Source: Verrucomicrobiota bacterium | GTDB lineage: Bacteria; Verrucomicrobiota; Verrucomicrobiia; Opitutales; UBA2995 | NCBI GenBank assembly: GCA_027297085.1 | Contig: JAPUIL010000186.1 | Location: 1 to 6,022, forward strand | Direction: 5' to 3' | DNA: 6,022 nucleotides | Shown: positions 1-6,022 of the stretch, piece by piece | Layout of the letters: the number at the start of each line of letters is the position of its first letter | Position numbering within the stretch: the stretch's first letter is position 1 | Program-made: the position numbers and the translations under genes | Notes under the pieces: model-generated | Database searches by the model: none | Told to the model about the DNA's origin: nothing | The model's input: only the letters and a program-made list of their open reading frames with translations

Positions 1-155
1 ACCTTAACATGCAATACCTCCCGCATCCGTGCTATGAGCTGCATTGCTAGAAGGGAATGTCCCCCCAGCTCGAAGAAATTATCATTAGCCCCAATTTCAT
101 CCAACTTCAAAACATCGGACCATATGAAACACAAGGTTTCATCAATCGAGTTACG
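1..155 (-). other. Peptidyl carrier domain PCP2, truncated by the window edge (residues about 1956-2006)
   Basis: This is the carrier domain of module 2 and receives the A2-activated residue. Helix 1 (ETLCFIWSDVL) and the DNFFELGGHSL motif are clear, with S1989 as the phosphopantetheine site; the following helix (LLAMQLIARM) runs to the window edge. The rest of the domain, and whatever follows (C, TE or another module), lies beyond base 1. Confidence 0.95.
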
Positions 156-3100
156 TGGATTAACAAGCGGTTGATCCGTGTAGGAACTGTGGCTAACAGG
201 ATCTGGCAAGGCGTTTCGGTCAATCTTACCACCTAGGGTTCTGGGCAAACTCACTAAGCTGGTAAAAGAACTGGGGACCATAAATCCTGGAAGCTTTTGC
301 TGCAGCATAGTCTTTAACTCTTGTATGGGCAGATCTATCTTCGGATTCGCAAGGACTACATATGCCGCTAGCCGTTTATCATCAGCATCACTTTTCTTTA
401 CCGCAACCGCACATTCTTTAACCACCGGATGCGATAAAATTGCAGCCTCGATTTCGCCGAGCTCAATCCGGTAGCCGCGAATTTTAACCTGATCATCAAT
501 TCTGCCGAGATAAATTAAGTTTCCAGATACATCCAAGCGAACCATATCACCAGTTCTATAGAGACGTGATGCCCCTTCTTTGTTAAAAGGATTCGGAATA
601 AATTTCTCAGTCGAAAGCGCTGGTTGATTCAGATATCCACGCGCTAGTCCCTTCCCACCAATACACAATTCCCCAGCAACCCCTTTCGGCAAAGGATTTT
701 GTTTAGAATCGAGCACGTAGGCCTGCAGATTATCTACCGGTTTCCCAATCGGTATTCCGGTAATTTGCGCGTCATTTTTATAGTCTGTAAGATCGTACCA
801 GCTTGCTCCAATGGTAGTTTCCGTAGGACCGTAACTATTGATTAGCCTGACTTTCTCTCCCACCTCCTTTTTCCAATGAGCTAGAGGTTGAGCTTTAACG
901 GCTTCACCTCCGATAATGACCATGCGGGTAGTGGAAGGCACAAAACAATCTTCAGTGTTCATCTCCGCCACCCATGAGTGCCAGTACGCGGTCGGAAGTG
1001 GTAACAGTGAAATGCTCCAATCCTCACAGCACTTCACAAATTGCCCAGGGCTGCTAAGCATCTCCTCGCTTCGAAGCACCAAGGTTGCCCCCGAAACCAG
1101 TGCGCAGTATATCTCCTCGGCGCTTGCATCAAAGCTTAACGAAGAAAACTGCAGGATTCGATCTTCTGAGGTAACCCGATAATAGCGGTTAGCGGATAGA
1201 ATGTAATTTACCAGAGAATGGTGTTCAACCAATACTCCTTTTGGCTTACCTGTAGACCCCGAGGTGTAGATTGTATACGCCAAATGTTTTCCAGAGACCT
1301 CCACTTCCGGATTGCTAGTATTGTTGATTGCTGAACCTGCCTCTAACGATTCTAATAAAAGGCACTGAACACCGTCTGAAGGAAGAGAATCTATAGCATT
1401 TTGAGATGTCACAATAATCGACAGCTCCGCATCTTCTTTCATGTATTCCAAACGGCCTTTAGGGTAAAGAGGATCAAGCGGAAGATAGGCCGCCCCGGCT
1501 TTAAGAATACCAAGTATTCCCACCACCATGTTAATTGATCGATCTAAGCAAATACCCACGAGAGTATCCTGAACAACTCCTTTCTCTATGAGCTGATGTG
1601 CGAGATTATTTGCCCGTGTATTCAATTCGCTATACGAGACAACATGACCTTCATGAAACACCGCTATGGAATCTGGCTGTGATTCAGCCTTTTCCTCAAA
1701 CAATCGATGAATAGGAATATCGGTTGGATAATTGACATCGGAACCCATACATTGCTTAACAACTTCTTCCTCCTCCTCAGTACTCAACAATCGGATACAG
1801 CCTAAAGTCCTATCAGTATGAGCTACAAGGTCCTCAAGGAAGTTTCCAAAATATCGCATTAACCGGGCAGCAGATTCCTCGGAAATTATGTTAGAATCGT
1901 AACGAAGGCCTACCTCATCCTGGCTTTCGGGAAGAAGCAGAAGACATGCATACCCCGCAACAGGAATCTCATCGTTAAGTGATGAGACCTGCCACACCCC
2001 TAAGGGCAATTTGTTAGCGGAGCGAAGCTCCTCCTTTGCGAACAAAACAGGATCCCTGAGAATCAGATCTCGTCCGTATACGGAGTGCCTTGAAAGCTCT
2101 GTGAGTTTCTCTTGGAGATCCGCTAACAAAGAATTAATGGTAGTAGTTGAGTTCAGCTCAAATCGGCATGGCAGGCAGGGGGAAAGCAAGCCCAGCTGAT
2201 CTCTCCACTTCGAGAAACTTTCTTGTGATAAAAACTCAATATCATACGTGTCCTGGCCACTCATTCGACCCACAAAAGCCCCCCAAGCCGCCAGAAGGTA
2301 ATCGCGGTGCGTCCCAGAGGTTCCAAGTGAATGAAACGCGGATTCTATATTGGCTGGGATGGAAAGCGTTATCTGGGATTCATTACCCGCTTTTACAATT
2401 TTAGGCGGCAAGGCATAGGGAACCAAAGAAACTTGACGCAATCCACCCAATCGTTCTCGCCAGTATGATTCGTGCCGTATAGCCACCCGGTCAGCACGCA
2501 GGATCCCCTGAATATGCGCCGTGTCCAAAAGGGGCAACTGATCACCCACTTTTAAGTTATGTGCGGCAGCACACTCTGAAATTGCAAGAGCAGCTCCATC
2601 CATTGAAACGAGTTCGCGGATAAATATCGGCTTGGAAGCAGTGGCAACCGTCAATCCTTCTTCATTTATATCAACAAGGGTCCCTGGACTTGATGAGCAA
2701 GATTGGTCGAGTATCGAAAAAGCCCTTACAACATAATACTGATCTTCAATACGGACCTTTGATAAACCGATTGGATTATACAACGGACCAAAATCAAGAG
2801 CTCGTCTTGCAGCATCAATATCTTCGGCTGACTGGCTCCAATCGATAATACAAGCAGGAGTTGGTCGCATAGTCCGATTAAAGTAGGTCCTCTGTTTTAG
2901 ATCCTGCTTTGTGAGGGTAACAGTGCCGGAAGTTAGCTCACCGATAAGGTCGCGAAAGCCTGAAACTCCTGCCGCAATACACTTTAAGCCAAGGCTTAAG
3001 AAAGTATCGCTTTTTGCAATCTCAACCGGCACCTGCTTTAAAATATCCCCAGCATCAATTTTATCGGTCATTTGGTGCCAGGTAACGGCATATTTAGTTT

Positions 3101-6022
3101 CACCCTGAATAATCGCCCAGCCAGGAGCATTCACTCCAGCAAAACGTGGAAGAGGGCCATCGTGGAAATTGATCGCACCTTCTTTGGGAAGCTGAAGTAC
3201 ATCAGAACTAAGTACACGTGGATTAAGGATACTGAAAAGATAATCAAAGGGCTCGGATTCAAGAAACGTTTTAAGATCCTCATCCGGCCCGGCACATGGC
3301 AGATTCTGAGACTCTGCCCAATCTACGATGGCTTTATCAGTAGTGGAAATCCCGCATACATGAACACCGTGTTCCCGAAGGACATCAAAGACTTCTGTGG
3401 GCATTCTACCAACCCCAACAAGGAAGCAGCTAAAGCCTGCCTTTAAAGTGCCACTTCTTGCCTGTGCAGTCGGCCCTGCACTCCGTGGGTCGCTCCCACT
3501 ATTGGACGTTTCGCTACCGTTTTCAAGCTGACCATACTCTACAGAAGAACTCTCAATGAATTCAGTCAGTTCTGCTATTGAAGGATTATTGAATAAATCC
3601 CGTATTGACAGTTGGAATTTGAGCTCTTCCCGAATTCTTATAATTAAGAGGGTTGCAACCAATGAATTGCCGCCCATACTGAAGAAATCCCCATAAATAT
3701 CCACCTCATCCCTATGAAGCAGATCCTTCCATATTTTTACCAAGTGGTTCTGCGTAGGCGTTCCAATTTGCTTACCCAGGTTGGACGGTTTATTTGCGCT
3801 AGAATAAGTGGGCTCCGGCAGTGCTTTAGGATTTATCTTCCCCTGCCGAGTACGAGGAAGTTCATCCATTAGAATAATCGAGGAAGGCACCATTGCGGCA
3901 GGAAAACGTTCTTTAAGAAATCCTCTAAGATCTTTCTCCGTAATGCTGGAATTGTTAAGAGCAACCGCATAAGCTGCTAACATTGGTTGCCCCAGCACAT
4001 CTTTTCGCACTACCACAACTTGTTGAGCAATAGATGGGTGCTCACCCAATACCGACTCGATTTCCCCAAGCTCTATTCGAATTCCTCGTATCTTTACTTG
4101 ACTGTCAAATCGACCTAGGAACTCAATTCTGCCGTCGGGCAATCGTCGACCAAAATCTCCCGTTCGGTATAGTCTGTCCGTTTCGACTTCGGAGAAAGGG
4201 TCTGGCAGAAAAGCGGATGCAGTGAGCTCTTCGTCGCTAAGATAACCACGTGTTACCGCTTCGCCTCCTATGAATATCTCACCGGCAACTCCAACAGGCT
4301 GATGACGATTGTTGGTATCTAAGATATAGGCACGTACATTCGCCAATGGGCGGCCTAACGGCACAGTTAATTGCGAATCATTAAGACCCTTGAGATCTAT
4401 TTCTTGTATAAGTACACCAACCGTTGTCTCTGTCGGCCCATAGTGATTCCAAACACGACAGCTTGGTCGAAGTTCCTTAATCTCCTGAAGTAAAGACAGC
4501 GGCAATCTTTCTCCACCCAACAAAAGCCTGCTTTTTGGTAACAAACATCCGGTTTTGTTAGACGTCAGAAGTGCTGAAAGATGGGCCGGAGCAATCTTGA
4601 GGTTATCGATTTGATGACGCTCGAAATAGTCCGCCAACTCCAATGGGTTAAGTGAGAGCTCGAAAGGAATAAGGTGTATGGTTCCACCAGAATGAAACGC
4701 CGGAAAAATAACGCTCTGGCTCGAATCCACCGTCAGCGGTTGCAGCATGGCATAAGTTCCGGCCTCCAGCTCACAGCCCTCACTAAAAGCATAAACGTAA
4801 TTCCTTATCTGACGGTGCTCAACCAATACGCCTTTAGGACGCCCGGTGGAACCAGATGTAAAAAGGACATAGGCAAGATTTCTAAAATCAGTTACTGGTT
4901 TCGGATTGGATTCTGACAATCTGGACCATTCACCATCTTGATCTAAAAACAATACCACCCCATCGTCAGTAAAAAGTGAGGCGTTGTTTGAAACGGTAAC
5001 GATCACCTTGATTTCAGCATCCTCAATTAGAAGCTTGAGCCGTTGCGGAGGAGATCTTGGATCGATTGGCACATAGGCACCACCTGCTTTGAGAATACCT
5101 AAAAGCCCAACAAGCATTTCCAGTGAATGATCTATGCAAATAGCTACTGGATTATCCGGTCCTATGCCTAAACCACGCAAATGATGCGCCACTTGGTTGG
5201 CTCGAATATTCAACTCACGATACGTCAGCTTTGCTTCATCACAAACAACCGCGATGGCATCAGGTGAATTTTCCACCTGCAGCTCGAAAAGCTCATGAAT
5301 GGTTCCTTCAAGCGGATAGTCCCGAGCCGTATCATTCCACTTAATAAGTGAATTTTCGCCCTCTTCTTCGCTTAGCAGATTCAGTTCTGAAATCTTCTTT
5401 CCGGGATCTTCAACAATACTCTCCAGTAACGTTGTCCAATGGCTGTGAATCCGCTTGATACGATCCTCACTGAAAAGATCGGAGTTATATTCGAACTTGC
5501 TCGCCCACCCATCCTTATAACGTTCAACCGTCAGTCCGATATCCACCTTGGAAGTATGAGTACTCAAAATCCTCCCGGCACACCGGACATCATCAAATTC
5601 TATTTTCACTTCAGGAAAATCTTGTAGGGCAAAGGTAGTCTGAAAAAGTAGGATGCGACTGTTATCACGCCGTAACTTTAATTCATTTATTAGCCTTTCG
5701 TAAGGCACTTTCTGATGCGCATAGGCATCAACCGAAGTCTCTCGAACGCGTTTCAGTAACTCCCGAAACGTACTATTTCCCGAGGTATCCGTACGCATAG
5801 CCAAAGTATTGATGAAGCAACCAATTAACCCCTCGATTTCCGATCGATTCCTATTGGCAATGGGCACACCCACCACCAAATCCTCCTGCCCTGAGTATCG
5901 ATGCAGAAGTACATTGTAAGCTGCGAGAAGAATCATAAAAAGCGTAGCACCCTCCTCGCTCGCGCGTTGCCGTAGCCTTTGTATCAACGCATCATCTAAT
6001 TTTAAAGGCAGCTCCTCTCCAT
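1..6022 (-). CDS. Non-ribosomal peptide synthetase, internal fragment: C(part)-A1-PCP1-formyltransferase-half C-A2-PCP2(part)
   Basis: This is part of a cytosolic NRPS assembly-line enzyme that activates amino acids as aminoacyl-adenylates, tethers them to carrier domains and builds a peptide; a formyltransferase domain is built in. The frame with codons at bases 6018-6020, 6015-6017 and so on down to 3-5 is open for 2006 codons. All core motifs found (C5-C7, both A-domain series, both PCP serines, the formyltransferase active site) lie in this same frame, so there is no frameshift or internal stop. Neither start nor stop is inside the window: the 5' end cuts a condensation domain after its HHxxxDG region, and the 3' end cuts PCP2 just after its serine helix. 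More modules are therefore likely upstream, and at least the rest of PCP2 lies downstream. No epimerase, methyltransferase, ketosynthase or thioesterase domain is visible. The product cannot be named. Confidence 0.97.
54..56 (-). other. Phosphopantetheine attachment serine of PCP2 (S1989)
   Basis: The codon TCC (plus strand gga) encodes the serine in the canonical LGGHSL motif. This is the textbook form of the carrier signature, in contrast to the GGNSL of PCP1. Confidence 0.94.
204..1712 (-). other. Adenylation domain A2 (residues about 1437-1939)
   Basis: This is a complete adenylation domain that activates the second amino acid and loads PCP2. Motifs in order are: IHRLFEE start (1437), YSELNTRANN (A1 region, about 1461-1470), LKAGAAYLPLDP (1506-1517), TSGSTGKPKG (1586-1595), SFDASAEE (A4 region, about 1629-1636), NSYGPTETT (1728-1736), YRTGD (1821-1825), GRIDDQVKIRG with RIELGEIE (A8), and the A10 lysine K1932 in GGKIDRNALP. 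Pocket residues aligned by eye are D1631, A1632, E1635, P1674, I1702, G1704, S1729, I1737, G1738, K1932. This is nearest, among codes I recall, to the Lys code of the bacitracin synthetase BacB (DAESIGSVCK), with Pro at the fourth position instead of Ser. A basic residue is plausible but unproven. Confidence 0.95.
1767..2474 (-). other. Half condensation domain: C-terminal lobe only (residues about 1183-1418), no HHxxxDG
   Basis: Starting at SYWRERLGGL the sequence follows the second half of a condensation domain. It has the post-C4 helix, a C5-like segment (LGLLSPCLPCRFEL, about 1276-1288), a C6/C7-like region (YGRDLILRD, about 1315-1323), and a final strand and helix leading to the standard C-A linker (IRLLSTEEEE). 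Only about 17 residues separate it from the end of the F domain, so the N-terminal lobe of roughly 170-200 residues with the catalytic HHxxxDG motif is missing. The remaining lobe is itself diverged from C1. It cannot form peptide bonds in the known way. By structural knowledge of C-A didomains, this lobe is the part that packs on the adenylation domain, so it probably survives as a platform holding A2. An epimerase or cyclase reading is not supported, because those also need the first lobe. Confidence 0.82.
2523..3437 (-). other. Formyltransferase domain F (residues about 862-1166), N and C subdomains
   Basis: The domain belongs to the 10-formyltetrahydrofolate-dependent formyltransferase fold (methionyl-tRNA, glycinamide-ribonucleotide and sugar formyltransferases, and NRPS F domains such as LgrA). 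In the NRPS cases it formylates the amino group of a carrier-bound amino acid. The N subdomain starts with a Rossmann-like strand (FLVGVGRMPTEVFDVL). It carries the active site INFHDGPLPRFAG (N951, H953) and WHQMTDKIDAGDIL (D989). The N-x-H pair and the 36-residue gap from His to Asp match the N106/H108/D144 spacing of PurN. A C subdomain follows, with RTYFNRTMRP, IIDWSQSAEDIDAARRA (D1060 onward) and a final beta-rich part ending GDQLPLLD, resembling the C-terminal domain of Fmt-type enzymes. It is in frame with both flanking modules and has no start or stop of its own. The acceptor amine (alpha or side-chain, on PCP1 or PCP2) is not shown by the sequence. Confidence 0.92.
3039..3173 (-). other. 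Formyltransferase catalytic region (N951, H953, D989)
   Basis: The region runs from INFHDG at 950-955 to IDAGDIL around 988-994. Asn, His and Asp are the catalytic residues of this family, and all three are retained with family spacing, so the domain is predicted to be active. The loop after the His reads DGPLPRFAG rather than the ASLLPRWRG-like loop of Fmt, which suggests a different acceptor. Confidence 0.88.
3438..3551 (-). other. Flexible inter-domain linker between PCP1 and F (residues 824-861)
   Basis: About 38 residues rich in Ser, Gly, Thr, Asn, Ala and Pro (for example ENGSETSNSGSDPRSAG) separate PCP1 from the first beta strand of the formyltransferase (GFSCFLVGVG). No NRPS motif is present. 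The composition suggests a disordered tether that would let PCP1 move between partners, and it marks the junction at which a foreign domain was joined to the assembly line. Confidence 0.8.
3555..3758 (-). other. Peptidyl carrier domain PCP1 (residues about 755-822)
   Basis: This is the carrier (thiolation) domain of module 1. It holds the A1-activated amino acid, and then the growing chain, as a thioester on 4'-phosphopantetheine. The helix-1 segment LVKIWKDLL leads to DFFSMGGNSL, where S786 is the predicted phosphopantetheine attachment site. Asn replaces the commoner His or Asp before the serine, an accepted variant. The domain is followed not by a condensation domain, as expected in a linear line, but by a flexible linker and a formyltransferase. 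Confidence 0.94.
3663..3665 (-). other. Phosphopantetheine attachment serine of PCP1 (S786)
   Basis: The codon TCA (plus strand tga) encodes the serine of the GGNSL motif. By family knowledge this serine is modified by a 4'-phosphopantetheinyl transferase to make the holo carrier. Confidence 0.92.
3816..5300 (-). other. Adenylation domain A1 (residues about 241-735)
   Basis: A1 activates an amino acid with ATP and loads it on PCP1. Core motifs in order are: LTYREL (265-270), LKAGGAYVPIDP (310-321), TSGSTGRPKG (388-397, the P-loop-like A3), NHYGPTE (525-531, A5), YRTGD (618-622, A7), then GRFDSQVKIRG and RIELGEIE (A8), and the A10 lysine K728 in QGKI. Length and spacing are typical of a full domain. 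Aligned by eye to the GrsA pocket, the ten specificity positions are D432, S433, S436, K475, L500, G502, H526, V534, G535, K728. The K-x-G-H-x-G-K part resembles Asp and Asn codes (DLTKxGHxGK type), but Ser replaces Leu and Thr at the second and third positions. The substrate is therefore only a weak inference (Asp, Asn or a related residue). Confidence 0.95.
5355..6022 (-). other. Condensation domain C1, C-terminal part (residues 1-222)
   Basis: This is the condensation domain of module 1, which forms the peptide bond between the upstream carrier-bound chain and the residue on PCP1. Only its second half is in the window. Motif C5 is seen as IGCFINTLAMR (about 66-76), C6 as HQKVPYE (about 102-108) and C7 as RRDNSRILLFQ (about 117-127), all close to family consensus. 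The catalytic HHxxxDG motif would lie beyond base 6022, so activity and LCL/DCL class cannot be judged. The domain ends in the usual C-A linker with LLSEEE (215-220). The sequence looks healthy and is a useful contrast to the reduced second condensation domain in this protein. Confidence 0.93.

Noticed and set aside
916..1182. 88-codon plus-strand ORF opposite the A2 pocket region; other 60-85 codon plus-strand ORFs at 2011-2404, 2911-3108, 4034-4225, 4674-4916 and 5439-5627
   Set aside because: All are antisense to NRPS domains, have unremarkable sequence and show no supporting ribosome-binding context; they are chance ORFs.
1767..2474. Half C domain read as an epimerization or heterocyclization domain
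   Set aside because: Both types need the first lobe with an HHxxxDG or DxxxxD motif, which is absent here.
2523..3437. The formyltransferase as a separate gene (methionyl-tRNA formyltransferase, fmt)
   Set aside because: The frame is continuous with A1-PCP1 before it and A2 after it, with no stop. The only nearby Met (in GVGRMPTEV) lies inside the first beta-strand/helix unit of the domain and is not a sensible start.
1767..3437. Frameshift or pseudogene explanation for the missing condensation lobe
   Set aside because: Every motif before, within and after the region lies in the same open frame, and the F domain fills the gap with an intact active site; this looks like an architectural change, not decay.
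3072..3446. 124-codon plus-strand ORF opposite the formyltransferase domain, the longest on that strand
   Set aside because: Its protein has no recognisable motif, and it lies wholly antisense to conserved, well-aligned F-domain sequence; it is a shadow of the NRPS frame.
1..6022. Direct repeats, mobile elements, CRISPR arrays, tRNAs, promoters or terminators
   Set aside because: The only repetition is the protein-level similarity between the two A-PCP units, which are diverged at DNA level; nothing else stood out on either strand.

Overview
The whole window is the inside of one very large gene read on the minus strand (from base 6022 towards base 1). One frame stays open across all 6022 bases, giving 2006 complete codons. 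There is no start, stop, promoter, terminator or intergenic gap, so both ends of the gene lie outside. The product is a multimodular non-ribosomal peptide synthetase (NRPS). Residue numbers below count from the first complete codon, at bases 6018-6020.

Domain order in the direction of translation: C-terminal part of a condensation domain (C1, residues 1 to about 222); adenylation domain A1 (about 241-735); peptidyl carrier PCP1 (about 755-822); a flexible Ser/Gly/Thr-rich linker (824-861); a complete formyltransferase domain F (about 862-1166); only the C-terminal lobe of a second condensation domain (about 1183-1418); adenylation domain A2 (about 1437-1939); and the start of PCP2 (about 1955-2006, running off the edge). 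Module 1 is a normal C-A-PCP elongation module. Module 2 is F-(half C)-A-PCP: the lobe that would carry the HHxxxDG condensation motif is absent and a formyltransferase sits in its place.

The F domain keeps the Asn-x-His...Asp catalytic set of 10-formyltetrahydrofolate-dependent formyltransferases (N951, H953, D989), so it looks active. Formylating domains of NRPSs are best known at the N-terminus of starter modules (for example LgrA of linear gramicidin). Here F lies after a complete upstream module, which raises the question of how the chain passes from PCP1 to PCP2, or whether it does. Pocket residues read by eye suggest an Asp/Asn-like code for A1 and a Lys/basic-like code for A2; both are tentative.

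Organism: the sequence has moderate GC (roughly 45-50 % by eye) and unremarkable bacterial codon use. That argues against a high-GC actinomycete or myxobacterium, but the window does not identify a lineage. Apart from shadow ORFs on the plus strand there are no other genes, RNAs, repeats, mobile elements or CRISPR arrays.
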